Under the pieces are notes generated by a model that saw only the letters and a list, made by a program, of their open reading frames with translations, searched no databases and was not told where the DNA came from. The position numbers were made by a program, and so were the translations under genes. Source: Ptychodera flava (taxonomy: Eukaryota; Hemichordata; Enteropneusta; Ptychoderidae). Taken from it: a stretch of 64,000 nt of DNA. This document shows, piece after piece, positions 24,160 to 37,900 of this stretch; within the stretch, counting starts at the first letter, position 1, and every line of letters starts with the position of its first letter. The stretch lies in NCBI RefSeq assembly GCF_041260155.1, contig NC_091928.1:38133388-38197387 (forward strand), given 5' to 3'.

Positions 24160-25924
24160 AGTATCTTGGCTATGTCGGATGCCAACGCCATAAAGAATGT
24201 AATAAGACAATACTTTGATTTACCGACATTAGAAAAGATTACAAAAGTAATATCAGATTCGTTGACAAAGGTGTTAAATTTAAGTATTGACAGTGCAGTC
24301 GTCCCTGATATTTTTAAATGTGCAAGAGTTGTTCCTATTTATAAAGGTTCTGGCTGTGTCACCGAAATGTCCAACTATAGACCGATTTCAATTTTACCTG
24401 CTATTTTTAAAGTTATTGAAAGACATGTACATTGTAGCTTTTATGAGTTTTTGTCTAGTAAGGATTTACTTCATAAAACACAATCCGGATTTAGAAGACA
24501 CCATTCCTGTCAAACAGCTTTATTAAGAATGTGTGATGAACTGTTAGAAAATATTGACAATGGTCAAATTCTGGTATTCTATTTTTGGATTTGTCAAAAG
24601 CATTTGATCTAGTTAATCACCAAACCCTTCTTAAAAAGTTATCTTTATATGGATTAGAAATTAATGGGTTAAACTGGTTTAAATCGTTTTTATCAAATCG
24701 TTCTCAAGTAGTTACTTACACGGGTAAAATTTCGAATATTCAAAAGGTGACTGTAGGTGTGCCTCAGGGATCGTTGTTGGGACCACTACTATTTACTATT
24801 TTTATCAATGATTTACCATTTACTTTGCATAATTCACAACTTGATATGTACGCTGATGACCAGACCCTTCTTACCTCTGGTATTTCTGTTCCACATGTTA
24901 ATGATCCCTTCAAAATGATGTAATGTCGTCAAATAACTGGATTCGTAGTAATGGAATGATCATAAATGAGGGCAAAACGAAAGCCATGTTAGTCGGATCT
25001 CGTCAAAAAATAAAAGACGCTAATATTTCTGGTGAACAATTAGACATCTCTATTAATGGCAAACAAATTTCATGTGTCTCTTCTGAAAAGATACTAGGAC
25101 TAACATTAGACAGTTTATTTCTTGGGACAAACATATTGATAATTTGTGTCTTACTTTGAGTCGGAGAGTTGGTCTACTTAGGCGCCTGTGTATTTTATTC
25201 CTTTGCACCTTAGAAAAGTTTTATATTACGGTTTGATTCAATCTGCCATTGATTATTGCTCTATTTGTTTGGGGCAATACGACTTCTAAAAATATAGATA
25301 AGGTTTATAAAATGCAGAAGCGTGCCTTAAGAGTGATACTTAATGCTGATTTTGATACCCCAACTGAAGTACTTTTTGAAAGGTTCAATGTGCTATCTGT
25401 TAGACAACGTATTTTTTACTTTACTTGTATCATGGTGTACAAATGTTTCAGCAATACTGCTCCAAGTTATCTTATCGAAAAAATTGTTACGCTGAATGAC
25501 GTTCATGCTTATCAAACACGAGGAGCCTCAACTTGTAAATTATTACTGCCTCGATTTCGTACTGAAACGGGTCAAAGGACTTTTGCCATGCGTGCAGCTC
25601 GAGCTTGGAATTCTCTGCCTGATGTGGTTAGATGCAGTACGAACATGAATAATTTCAAATCCCAGTTGAACTCTTACATCAGAGACAATGTAAGCAGATA
25701 GACTATTCGCATTTCAGCAGTTTTTTATGTATGTTTCTACCAGTAGTCACTGCTCTACATTTTACTTGTACTGATTTTATTTTTTATTTGATTTTTTTAT
25801 AGTTATTTTCACGTTTAAAACTTGAATATTTTACTCTTTATGTCGGACCCCATGGTAGATTACAACCTTATAGGAGTCTTTACCCCTGTTTGAGTATGTA
25901 AATGGGAAATCCTTTAATGTGAAA

Positions 25925-25963
<39 letters not shown>

Positions 25964-25966
25964 ATT
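24160..25966 (+). pseudogene. Jockey/CR1-like LINE reverse transcriptase, degraded
   Basis: The reading frame is broken into four pieces (24166-24580, 24585-24923, 24923-25159, 25249-25701) by frameshifts and a stop. Visible RT blocks in order: a VVPIYKGSG and NYRPISILP stretch, QSGFRRHHSCQTAL, LDLSKAFDLVNHQ, GVPQGSLLGPLLF and YADD (24849-24860), then the C-terminal region ending with a GQRTFAMRAARAWNSLP block that is common to CR1/L2/Rex1/jockey-like LINEs. The endonuclease half is missing, so the copy is 5'-truncated. It ends in a (AAAT)n tail, as in that superfamily. Clade assignment within it is not certain. Confidence 0.85.
25922..25966. repeat. (AAAT)n tail of the LINE
   Basis: Eleven or so AAAT units directly after the 3' end of the LINE, matching the microsatellite 3' tails of CR1/L2-like elements. 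Confidence 0.85.
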
Positions 25967-26831
25967 ATCACATGCCCGTGCGTGGTTTGCTACAATTCTT
26001 TTGTATCAAACCCAGGCCATGAATAAATTAAAATGATAACAACGGCTCAATATTACGATTGGTTGAAACACAATAGAACATGGGGGTAGTACGCAGAGTA
26101 CCTCCATTATAAAAAATAGTTACTGGGTAATTCTTTCAAATGTATAAATGAGCGAGATCATGTTGTCGATACTGTGCTGGTATTTCGTGGCGCCAGCATT
26201 GTCAGAGTCCAAACAAAGAAACGTCAGCTTGATCACTCGCGTCCCAGAACGCTAATGTATTGTGAGCGTAAAATGTTACTATACTGTGCGCCAATCTGGA
26301 AGATTATGACATTGGCCAATTTCGAAATAGAAAATGACCTAATTTTCAAAATAATACGTCCGTTCCCTCTGAGTTGAGAATATGACAAAGTACATTTCTT
26401 TAAAAGAAAGTCTGAAACACGTATGATTTAAAATCATAAAATGCATGATCGCTATTAACCTAAAAATAATCCTCGCGTCTTTGACGGGTAATAATTGGGC
26501 TCGTTTGGCCTCGAAGAATAATAGTAAAGAGCGTGTAGGCATTCGGATGTCGGACTTTGTGCGTCTTCTCGTGACCATCTCTTGATATGCCGTTAGCAGT
26601 ATAATAAATAAAGCCTGTTTGTAAATCTTACTAACAAGAAAAACACGCTGGCTTAGCGTAAAACGGATATAGAGACCACGCATTGGTGTTCCAAAAATCT
26701 TTGCAATAAATGGCTTTCAAATAGATCATCATTCGTACGGAAACGTGTGATTTGAAATGCATGAAATTATATTTTGTTGGACCTAACACTGTTAAAGTTT
26801 TAAGAGAAGCAAACATTGAACGTTTTCACCA
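25967..26831. other. Intergenic, nothing recognised
   Basis: No exon-like frame on either strand. The 2.4-kb repeat similarity begins at about 26832. Confidence 0.45.
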
Positions 26832-27742
26832 CAAAGACTGGGTCACCAATAGTTTGCTGTTTACAATTGAACGAGCAAACCTAACAATGGTCGCCGTTGG
26901 CAATCTGCCGACACAATATAGACCTATTTGTTGTGACAAGACGGCTGTGTTCGCTACGACAGGCAGGGAACAGATAATTGTTTACGCTTTTTCAAAGGCC
27001 GCAAGAGGCTTTGCTGAGGTACGAGAACTCTTCGCTGCTAAGAAATAGTTCTTGTTTTCGTAAACAATAGTAACTTTGTTCGATCATTGTTGTTGTAAAT
27101 TATTTCTTTGTCATATTCAAATGTAATATTTGTGTAAGTATCACGTTCTTCTACATTTTAGCGTCTTGATTTGTCACGTGACAAGTGCCTTGTACCCCAT
27201 TCTATCATTGTCTACAGCCAGGTCAGAAGATAGTCCTACGCAGCTGGAGTATCGTTCAACCCGTAGTAGAGAATACGATAGTTACCTGTGTCAGATGACC
27301 TCTAGTGAATCTCCATCAGGACAAGCTGTTGTACCTACAGTGTCGCACGTCGTACAGACGTAGAATAGCGGACAAAATTGACGTGAGTATACCTAACAGG
27401 AATACCTGGACACTTCGTTCGTCATTGACCATGGCACAGAGCCTACTCACTTTAAACGTAAAGACTCGTGTAATACGACTTTTGATCAGTCTTTCGTAAA
27501 TGGTCTCTTTTTACACGTTGTCACTGATGCAGACAAATCGCATTAAATGCTTTGAATGTCATATAAATATTGTACACTTCTTTAGTTTTAGAGAAATGCA
27601 TTTCTATTGATCCCTTCTGTGTAGTAAAGCCTACCCCAAATCACTTACAGATCGCATTTGAATGTAAATAAGGATTGTGTATTGTCGTGCAGGGTATTCA
27701 ACGTAGACAAGAAGCCGGCAATTAAAGTAAGAAATCTCTCTG

Positions 27743-27744
27743 CC

Positions 27745-27791
<47 letters not shown>

Positions 27792-27810
27792 GTCTCTGTC
27801 TCTGTCTCTG
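27743..27810. repeat. CTGT/CT microsatellite in repeat copy 1
   Basis: CTGT units passing into CTCTGT and CT. The same position in copies 3-6 carries much longer CT runs, so this tract is expanding and contracting independently in each copy. Confidence 0.9.
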
Positions 27811-27852
27811 TCTTCTATAAAATCAATGATTTTTTTTATGTTTATTTCTTAC

Positions 27853-27991
27853 CTGAGTGAGTTCAGTCCACATGTTATCACTCGCTGCGTTGCTGTAATT
27901 ATATTAGTTTTTGTAATCTATGGCACCGTTGAAAGCAACATCAACTCTCAAGAAACTACGCACCATCCCAAAGGCTTATTCTGTGCGAACC
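27853..27991 (-). pseudogene. Decayed M1 aminopeptidase exon (exon 7 homologue), repeat copy 1
   Basis: On the minus strand, an acceptor (TTGCCAG) opens a 139-bp block. It reads MVCSFLRVDVAFNGAIDYKN, a stop, then YNYSNAASDNMWTELTQ, and it closes at a donor (CAG then GTAAGA). It aligns with exon 7 of the intact gene (12448-12579, MVRSFLGHDAVFNG through DDVWAELEQ), including both splice positions. The in-frame stop and a +7-bp length change near its start make it non-functional. Neighbouring exons of the gene were not found in the unit. Confidence 0.75.
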
Positions 27992-30159
27992 CTGGCAATG
28001 AAATAAGTTAATAAAATAGATAAACAAGTCGGTAAACGTATTAAATAAAACGTATTTTTATAGTCTTTTGCTACGTTATTGCTTGGTTATAGATTGCCAA
28101 TATATGTAATTATATGAACATTGTTTACGTGGCACTGGTAAGTAATTGCCAATTACGATAACTTTTCTAGAGAATGCCACGACATCCGAATGTATGTCTG
28201 CTTGAAATATAGAGTGAGAGTTGTGTTAATTAAATAAGGTAGGTCGGCCAGGAACTTTTGTATTTCTTACTTTTACTAGGTGTGCGAATCAAATAGAAGC
28301 ATTTCGCAAAATCGTGGGTGATTTTTAAAATGAGAAAACCAAAGTTTAGGGATACTTTTGATTACAGGAAACACGCATATTTTTTTATTTAGTCTGCAAA
28401 ATTTGACGCACTGATATGGATAATACATGCAAGCTTGTCAGAAGCCGACAGATCTTACACGGAACAATAAATATGCGTGAGAGCCCGTATGTCAAATGAG
28501 AGAAATTAAAAAATGTATAAATTTGTACAACTAGATTTCAATTTTAACGATAGACTCTGCGATTGAAATTCAAAAGTTATTAGCCTGCAATCTAAGAGGC
28601 CTCGCAGTGAGGTCGGCATACAAAAAGCACGTTTGGTATCCAAACCTTTTGAAATGGGTTGGTTCAAGAGTCTAGCTAAGCTATTGATATTTTGACAATG
28701 GACTGACCTGAGCTCTGTAGAGAATCAGTAAGTACTGTGTCGTCTACGTTGTTCATATATAATGGTAATCCGGTTCAATCCTCGTTGAGAATTGACTGCT
28801 TTATGTTTTCGAACTGATTATAAAGTTTCTTCCTTTGAAATTGGAAATGTGTGATTATACAGGTTTTATAGTACATATGGTTTACGTGGTAGATTTAATG
28901 ATAACGAAGCCGCATTGTGGCAGTACGTTTTATATTATGATCTACTAAGTTATTCCTGAAATAGCAAGACAAGCTGAAATATAAATATTTATTCTTTATT
29001 AGATATTACAAAGGTCTTAAAAAAGTCATTTTGGAGGTTGTCCAGCCTGTTCTCGTTAAGCATAGAGGTGCGAATCAGTATCGGGCCACTTATCTGAATG
29101 CCGATCTAGTAAGTTCAACCAAAAATGAATGCACATTTTTGAAAGCCACGGAGCGAAGCACAAAGACTGGGTCACCAATAGTTTGCTGTTTACAATTGAA
29201 CGAGCAAACCTGACAATGGTCGCCGTTGGCAATCTGCCAACACAGTATAGACCTATTTGTTGTGACCATCAACTGTGTTCGCTACGACAGACACGGAACA
29301 TGAATAATTTTATACGGTTCCTCAAAGGCCACAAGACGCCTCGCTTAGGTACGAGAACTCTTTGCTGCTCAAAACATAGTTCTTGTTTTCGTAAACAATA
29401 GTAATTTTGTTCGATCATTGTTGTCGTAAATTATTTTTGTCATATTCAAATTTAATATTTGTGTAAGTATCAAGTTCTTCTGCATTTTAGCGTCTTGATT
29501 TGTCACATGACATGTGCTTGTACCCCATTCTATTATTGTCTACAGCCAGGTCAGAAGATAGTCCTACGCAGCTGGAGTATTGACCCTTTTTTCGTTCAAC
29601 CCGCAGTAGAGAATACTATAGTTACCTGCGTCAGATGACCTTAAGTGAATCATCTTCGGGACAAGCTTTTGTACCTATAGTATTGCACGTTGTACAGACG
29701 TAAAATAGACGTGAGTATACCTAACAGAAATACCTGAACACTTCGTTCGTCATTGACCATGGCACAGAGCCTACTCACTTTAAACGTAAAGACTCGTGTA
29801 ATACGACTTTGAACCGTCTTTATTAAACGGTCTCTTTTTACCTCACGTTGTCAGTGATGCAGACAAATCGCATTAAATGCTGTCAATGTCATATAAGTAT
29901 TGTACAGTCCTTTAGTTTTAGAGAACTGTATTTCTATTGATCCTTTCTGTGTAGTAAAGCCTACCTCAAATGACTTACAGATCGCATTTGAATGCAAATA
30001 AGGGTGTGTATTGTCGTGCAGGATATTCAACGTGAACAAGAAGCTGGCAATTAAAGTAAGAAATCTTTCTGCCTGTCTGTCTGTCTGTCTGTCTAGTCTG
30101 TCTGTGTCTGTGTCTCTCTCTTCTATAAAATCAATGATTTATTTATGTTTATTTCTTAG

Positions 30160-30298
30160 CTGAGTGAGTTCAGTCCACATGTTATCATTCGCTGCGTTGC
30201 TGTAATTATATTACTTTTTGTAATCTATGGCACCGTTGAAAGCAAAATCAACTCTCAAGAAACTGCACACCACCCCAAAGGCTTATTCTGTGCGAACC
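30160..30298 (-). pseudogene. Decayed M1 aminopeptidase exon, repeat copy 2
   Basis: Same 139-bp block as at 27853-27991. In this copy the donor dinucleotide itself is changed (plus strand TTAG instead of TTAC before CTGAG), so splicing would also fail. Confidence 0.7.
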
Positions 30299-31624
30299 CT
30301 GGCATGGAAATAAGTTAATAAAATAGATAAATAAGTCGGTAAACATTATAAATAAAACGCATTTATGGTCTTTTGTTACGTTATTGCTTTGTTATAGATT
30401 GCCAATATCAAATCTGTAATGATATGAACATTCATTACGTGTCTTGGTAAGTGCATAATTTGCCAATTACGATATTGTTTCTAGAGAATGAATCCGTGGC
30501 ACAATTCGGCCAACCAATAAACCAATTTGCATTTTCAAAAAAGAAAATCGAAGTGGAGCTAATTTTCAATTTTCAAATGGTTTTATCATCTTGATTATTA
30601 ACTTTTAGGCCTATTTCCAAATTTAAAATCTTTGGGCTGAGATTGAAATATAGAAAACAGGTGTATACTGCTGTGAGGATGGCACTTTACGGCCATTCAA
30701 ATTTCCCTCTGACAAACTCTATTTCCCACAATTCGTATTTCCGTTTTTTCAATTTCCAATATACCAAATGTCCGATTTTCCCATTTCATTTGGGGCGTGG
30801 CAGCTGATAGTATCTATCTTTGGCCTAGGAATGCATCAAATTGTGACAGTTATTTGCGCGGGCAACTCGTTCAATGGATCGAGTAACGAACATACAAAGA
30901 ACAATAGTGTTGCGGCCGCCGGAAGGGCGAGTCCGATATAATCACTTAGACCTGACCTGCTGAAGTTTTGCGCGCTTCCCGTCAACGTCGCAAACTGGAA
31001 CATTGTGTAAATTGTGACAGTCATCAGCCCAATCAGAGCGCGGCATCCACATTTAATTTTATCTGATCAATTTATTCAGCTGTCAATCTTTGTACGCAAT
31101 GATGTTCTCCTCATAACCAATTATAGTTTTAATCCGTATGCCGGCTCACTTTATAAATTGCACCTGTTCCAACCCGATCAAAATCTTGACCCGGCGTTTG
31201 ATATATCATGTGTGAGACATCATCGTCTAACAGTTCGTTCAGAGATACCACTTGCCCTTTTTAAAACATTTTGGAGATGAACACCTATTTCGAGGTGACT
31301 TCTTTCTTTATCACCCATTTCTTGACTTTCTTGCGGCTGAACGCACCAACTTAAATTCATTGCCTGAAGTGCACGCGCACTCTACCAACCAAAGAACAGT
31401 TTTTTTCTTGTCTTCCAGTATGATGTGATACGATGTTAGGGACTGACCAGTTTGTTCAGCCTCGCGCGCTCTGTACGTACGTGTGTAGTACTAGTACACA
31501 CACTCCAGAGCTTGCAGAAGCCGTCTGAGATAGCGTTCTACATTTGCACTATAAATCGGAAGAAAAAATGTTGATATTGCACTAAAACGGTCACTACTCT
31601 GACAATTTGTAGCTGTGGAAACGC

Positions 31625-31741
31625 AGCTATTGTTGGCGCATGGCGGGGTAGCGTGCGCCGCTATGCGGATCATCAAAAAGCGGGGTCGACCTTTTGATGA
31701 CCTGCATAGCCATGCACCCTACCCCGCCAACAGATAGCTGC
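31625..31741. repeat. Imperfect foldback inside the TIR element
   Basis: Arms around GGCGGGGTAG and CTACCCCGCC, with AGCTAT and ATAGCT outer ends and an inner ATCATCAAAAAG against CTTTTGATGA. Pairing is good but interrupted. Confidence 0.6.
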
Positions 31742-31795
31742 ACAGCTAGACAATTTGATGTCCCAGTGAAGAATGTAAGATGTAATAAGATTATC

Positions 31796-31908
31796 ACGAA
31801 AATACCGCAAAGGATGCACTATGACATCGGCGCCGTGCATCAACTTCCGCTTGGCGTCGAGCGATACGCTGCGCCATTGTCCTCGTGCATCCTTTGCGGT
31901 ATTTTCGT
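31796..31908. repeat. Foldback with perfect 24-bp arms
   Basis: The arms 31796-31819 and 31885-31908 are perfectly complementary (core TACCGCAAAGGATGCAC). A GCGCCCGAAGGGCGC hairpin follows at about 31931. This may be a small element nested in the TIR element. Confidence 0.7.
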
Positions 31909-34823
31909 AAACCTCATATTAGGAAAGTTACGCGCCCGAAGGGCGCGCCGAAATATGAAACTGAATGATGAAATTCATGGCTAGCACGATGCATTTTAGG
32001 CAAGTATGAGCCCGTGTCGAAATTTAAAAACACACTGACCCCCTAATTGGGCATTTAAAAATAGGTGACCCCATCACCAAAGTGAAAACAGGGTGACCCC
32101 CATGAATCCACCGGCCTCCAAGGCCGAAGAAAATGACCAGTCCCTCATTCCCGCTAATGTTTAAAAGTATCTTGTGCTAAGTATCGTAACCAAGCCCCGC
32201 CCCAGTACATTTGGTCACACTGAGATAAATGTTACACCTTAGTTCGATACAATTATTTCCGTATGAAAAGATACTGGGCCACGCCCTAAATGAAATGGGA
32301 AAATCGGACATTTGGTATATTGGATATTGAAAAAACGGAAATACGAATTGTGGGAAATAGAGTTTGTCAGAGGGAAATTTGAATGGCCGTAAAGTGCCAT
32401 CCTCACAGCAGTATACACCTGTTTCCTATATTTCAATCTCAGCCCAAAGATTTTAAATTTAGAAATAGGCCTAAAAGTTAATAATCAAGATGATAAAACC
32501 ATTTGAAAATTGAAAATTAGCTCCATTTCGATTTTCTTTTTTGAAAATGCAAATTGGTTTATTGGTTGGCCGAATTGTGCCACGGATTAGAATGCCACGA
32601 CATCTGAATGTATGTCTGTTTGAAATATATAGTGAGCGTTTTGTCAAAATGCCCTAATTAAATAAGATAGGTCGGCCAGGAACTTTTGTATTTCGTACTT
32701 TTCCAAAAGGCCTATTCTGTGCGAACCCTGGCAAGGAAATAATTAATAAAATAGATAAATAAGTAGGTAAACGTATCAAATAAAACGCATTTTATAGTCT
32801 TTTGCTACGTTATTGCTTGGTAATAAATTGCCAATATCAAAATCTGTAATGATATGAACATTGTTTACGTGTCACTGGTAAGTACACAATTTACCAATTA
32901 TGATAATTTTTCAAGAGAATGCCACGACATCCGAATGTATGTCTGTTTGAAATATAGAGTGAGCGTTTTGTCAAAATGCCCTAATTAAATAAGGTAGGTC
33001 GGCCAGGAACTTTTGTATTTCTTACTTTTACTAGGTGTGCGAATCAAACAGAAGCATTTCGCAAAATCATGGGTGATTTTTAAAAATGAGAAAACCAAAG
33101 TTTAGGGATTCTTTTGATTACAGGAAACAAGCATATTTTTTATTTAGTCTGGAAATTTGACACACTAATATGGATAATACATGCAAGCTTGTCAGAAGCC
33201 GACAGATCTTACACGAACGACGTGAGAGCCCGTATGTCCAATGAGAGCAATTAATAAATGTATAAGTTTGTACAACTAGATTTCAATTTTAACGATAGAC
33301 TCTGCGATTGAAATTCAAAAGTTATTAGCCTGCAATGTAAGAGGCCTCGCAATGAGGTTGGCATACAAAAAGCACGTTTGGTATCCAAAGCTTTTGAAAT
33401 GGGTTGGTTCAAGAGTCTAGCTAAGCTATTGATATTTTGACAATGGACTGACCTGAGCTCTGTAGAGAATCAGTAAGTACTGTGTCGTCAACGTTGTCCA
33501 TATATAATGGTAATTCGGTTCAATCCTCGTTGAGAATTGAGTGCTTTATGTTTTCGAACTGATTATAAAGTTTCTTCCTTTGAAATTGGAAATGTGTTAT
33601 TGTACAGGTTTTGTAGTAAATATGGTTTACGTGGTAGATTTAATGACAACGAAGCTGCATTGTGGCAGTACTTTTGTTATTATAATCTACTAAGTTATTC
33701 CTGAAATAGCAAGACAAGCTGAAATATAAATATTTATTCCTATTAGATATTACAAAGGTCTTCAAAAAGTCCTTTCGTAGGTCGTCCAGCCTGTTCTCGT
33801 TAAGCAAAGAGGTGGCGAATCAGTATCGGGCCACTCATCTAAATGCCGATCTAGTGAGTTCAACCAAAAATGAATGCACATTTTTGAAAGCCACGGAGCG
33901 CAGCACAAAGACTGGGTCACCAATAGTTTGCTGTTTACAATTGAACGAGCAAACCTGACAATGGTCGCCGTTGGCAATCTGCCGACACAATATAGACCTA
34001 TTTGTTGTGACCATACGACTGTGTTCGCTACGACAGACACGGAACATAAATAATTTTATACGGTTCCTCAAAGGCCGCAAGACGCTTCGCTAAGGTGCGA
34101 GAACTCTTCGCTGCTAAAAAATAGTTCTTGTTTTCGTAAAAAATAGTAACTTTGTTCGATCATTTTTGTTGTAAATTATTTCTTTGTCATATTCAAATTT
34201 AATATTTGTGTAAGTATAAAATTCTTTATTATTGTAGAATCTTGATTTGTCACGTGACAAGTGCTTGTACCCCATTCTATTATTATGGGCAGCCAGGTCA
34301 TAAGGTAGCCCTTCGCAGCTAGAGTATCAACGCACTTTTCGTTCAATACGTAGTAGAGAAAACGATAGTTACCTGTGTCAGATGACCTTTAGTAAATCTC
34401 CATCGAGACAAACTGTTGTGCCTTCAGTGTCGCATGTCGTGTAGACGTAGAATAGCGGACAAAATCGACGTGAGTATACATAACAGGAACACCTGGACAC
34501 TTCGTGCACCATTGACCATGTCACACAGCCTACTCACTTTAAACGTAAAGACTCGTGTAATACGACTTTTGATCAGTCTTTAGTAAACGGTCTATTTTTA
34601 CACGTTGTCACTGATGCAGACAAATCGCAATCAATGCTGTCAATGTCATATAAATATTGTACAGTCCTTAGTTTTAGAGAACTGTATTTCTATTGATCTC
34701 TTCTGTGTAGTAAAGCCTACCTCAAATCACTTACAGATCACATTTTAATGCAAATAAGGGTGTGTATTGTCGTGCAGGGTATTCAACGTGAACAAGAAGC
34801 TGGCAAATAAAGTAAGGAATCTT

Positions 34824-34832
34824 TCTGTCTGC

Positions 34833-34866
<34 letters not shown>

Positions 34867-34875
34867 GTCTGTCTG

Positions 34876-34965
<90 letters not shown>

Positions 34966-34970
34966 CTCTT
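34824..34970. repeat. CTGT and CT microsatellite in repeat copy 3
   Basis: CTGT units followed by about 45 CT dinucleotides. Leu/Ser and Val/Cys-rich frames across it are artefacts. Confidence 0.95.
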
Positions 34971-34989
34971 ATAAAATCAATGATTTATT

Positions 34990-37900
34990 TAAAGTGTATG
35001 TCCCGCATAAATTCAAAGTTAATTTTTCTTAAAATGAGCCATGCTATATGATATTGCCATCCCTACATTATCAAATAAATGCATCATCCCAAGGAAAACG
35101 ACGCGGTTAAATATTGTAAAATGCATTATGTTGTGCGATTTTGAAGTTGGCTGCCTTTCGGGTCGTTTCGGAATTCGCGGGCATTGCCACCGGAAATGAC
35201 GTAACTAATTGAACGTACGAGTGAGCGTGTTCACCACGGCCATAGCGAATGCTTACCGCTGAGGCTTCAACATGGTGAGAATTAGTTACCCTTTTGGTGG
35301 CTGAAGTAACCGCAGCCATTGCCAGTTTAACATGCACTTTATTTAGGATGCCGTATTTGCCAAAATTACAAGGAAGGGTCGGAAAAGAGGCATTCAGACA
35401 AGCGTTTTCTGCGGTGCACATTTTCGAGTGCCTCGCATGCCGTGCATTGGCCTTGTAACTTCGCGTCGAATACACACGGTTCGGAAGCCAGATGTACGGT
35501 AAGATAGTATTTAATTCCTGGAGCTACTACATCGATTATGTGATCGCAATGCCGTACCAGTATGACCATTGTCACCAGAAAGCGTTCGCGTGTATCATCA
35601 TCAACTGTGGACAAGAGCGAGAACAGCAGCAAGACTGCGACAGGTTACCCAAAACATGTCGAGGGGATGCGGGGCCGTAGAAGTATGACCGTGTTTACAT
35701 CCACCAGGACTGAACGCCGATTCAGCTGCTTTACGAAAGTGATTGTAAATAAAAAATATACAAGTACTACATCTCATGTATGTGTGACTCTATAATTAGT
35801 AACGTTGGGAGACATCTAACTTATTCCTAAAAAGTTTACGTAGTGATTGACTTCCTCTTTGCGAGACTCAGGCTGAACGATAGGTTGTGTATAATACAGC
35901 ACGGCGCTGCCAGTAAAAGTGACACAACGTGTAGCGAAGAAGTTTCATACTGCTGACGAAGCAGTCGCGTTGTCGTCATCATCTGTTCCCTTCTGCCCGA
36001 CTAAGTCTCCCCTAAAATATTTTAGCTTCTTTGAGAATTTCACAGCCATGAAACAATGAAGACTGTGCTTTATATCGCTGACACTTAATCAAGAAAAAAC
36101 CTGCGGAAGCGTTGTTGATCACTCCGTCACAGAAATGGCCAGCTGAGCCGCCCGGCCTCGGTTGCCAGTGTGCCCGATATTTACATCACGTCAATTTTCA
36201 TTTATCTCTTCCCGAGAATTTGGCTAGACATGTCTTCACGGTCACATGTTTTTACATGTAAAAGTGCCAAACTTCATGTGAGGTTTTATAACGCCAAACT
36301 GAAGATTTTTGCGGCGTGAATACTACTTTGGTTTTTATGCTAACGTGACCCTCAGCCGGTTCCAAAGATGTGTGTTAAACGGTGGACAATTTTCAACTTG
36401 ATCTCTACAAATTTTTGTATACAGATTTTGAACGAGGCAATTTATGTTGATAAGTAATAATGAGGTGGGATGGCAACTCCAGACTTCGTTCATATTTTGG
36501 TAGCTTGCGGTTGTGTGTACGGTAGTTCACATGTGTGTTGGACTGCTGTGGTGGGCTCGTCATAGACGGTCAACAAGAGTTCCGCTCTTGTTCTCGTTTA
36601 GGTTAAGGTCCCGCCTGTTAAAATCTGCAGGCCTGTAAATTCTGAACAGCTTTGTCAGTTTTTCTGTGACGATGACATTCTCAGTTGCACTGCTTTCCCT
36701 CATGAAATTATCACTGTCACCATAGTCAATGCACTAAGTCACCATCGCGCGTCCTATTAGTGACGTCACAGCTACTTTCGCCAAAACGGGGCGAGCTCGG
36801 CAATTTCCGGAAAATGTCGCCATGATTGAAGTCAAAACGTGCAACTTTTCCCATGTTTTCGTCAAAATAACACAATACAACCGTCTAAAAACCGCTCAAA
36901 TAAGCTTCAGTTTGAGTGTAAATGTTTGTTTTATTAATACCAATTTCATTGACAACCAGAACTAGAGTATAGGCCTCAAGTCAAACGAAAAAAGCCTCAA
37001 AATTTGGCGGGACTCACACTTTAACCAATAACCCCCGCCGCAGGAGGGTATATAAGAGATTTTGGTACCATGCGCGACATATAGCACGAGCCGATAGAGG
37101 CGAGTGCTATATGGAGCGAATTGTACCAAAATCGAGTGTATACCCGACTGCAAAGGGGGTTATTGCTATTATATTATATCAACTTGCGTGTCTTTGTTGT
37201 CTTACTCGGGTATTTTCATCACTCTAAGCGCCAAATGCAGAAAACGGATGTCTGAGATCGAACGTCGGAAATTCTGCGCCCGAGACCGAGCATTTTTATA
37301 AGTTACGATTACGCACAGGCACACAGTATCCTACGACAAATGCGCATTACGTTCATATCGTCATTGCATTTTATTCGCATGCAACACGAACACTATACCT
37401 GTCAAAAATACCTGTTGCAGTCAAACAGAAAATGGGTCAAGAGTTCAAATCAAAAGAAAAAAAAGTAACATTTTTTTAAATTTACATAAGAACAATAGTC
37501 CAAACTTTCTTAGCATACTAAAAATAGATTTGTCTCATTCTGTACCGCATATGCGTATACGGTATACTTCAACCCGTCGCGACATTCAGTGGTACAGTGA
37601 AGTTACAGGATCTACATGTTTTTTGATGAATGATTTGGACGTTAATTGTACCAGAAAACAAGCAGTTCTGAAATAATCGAGACTTGCGATGACTGCAACT
37701 GTGATGAACAATTGTGCAGAGTGTGCAGCTCGATGCAGGGAGAGGTGGACGCTGACACTGCTCGTTGCATTGTGTTGTCAAATTTAATTTCGTCGCAGTC
37801 GCCAGGAGTCATCCCATTGTTATTTGGACTTCTTGGTGTACATCTTTAGGACACCCCAGTCTGTTACAGCCCAGACTTTGGTAAAGAATATCTGACATAC

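Larger units (their letters stand above)
26832..29036. repeat. 2.4-kb repeat, copy 1 (left-truncated)
   Basis: Starts inside the unit, at the AAAGACTGGGTCACC block, and runs through the CTGT tract (27743-27810) to the next unit boundary. No large insertion. Confidence 0.9.
30491..32588. mobile_element. 2.1-kb non-autonomous element with 311-bp terminal inverted repeats
   Basis: The arms at 30491-30801 and 32278-32588 are near-identical inverted repeats starting AATCCGTGGCACAATTCGGC. A 6-bp duplication, AGAATG, lies at 30485-30490 and 32589-32594, and the empty site can be read in the other repeat copies as GAGAATGCCACG. The interior holds no convincing transposase; it contains two nested foldbacks (31625-31741 and 31796-31908). 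The superfamily is not assigned. Confidence 0.8.
29037..33779. repeat. 2.4-kb repeat, copy 2 (with insertion and internal duplication)
   Basis: The unit is interrupted at 30491-32588 by an element with long terminal inverted repeats. After the insertion the unit resumes, but at about 32702 it jumps back and repeats a ~300-bp segment (from the GGCCTATTCTGTGCGAACC block to the CCACGACATCCGAATG block), so part of the unit is present twice. Confidence 0.85.

Noticed and set aside
27658..28011. Plus-strand frame ending SEFSPHVITRCVAVIILVFV, repeated in copies 1 and 4
   Set aside because: It is the antisense shadow of the fossil aminopeptidase exon joined to the translated CTGT tract.
33762..34080. 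Minus-strand frames (MSVVANTVVW and related) shared by several repeat copies
   Set aside because: Conservation follows the whole DNA unit, with indels and stops among copies, and no domain is recognised.
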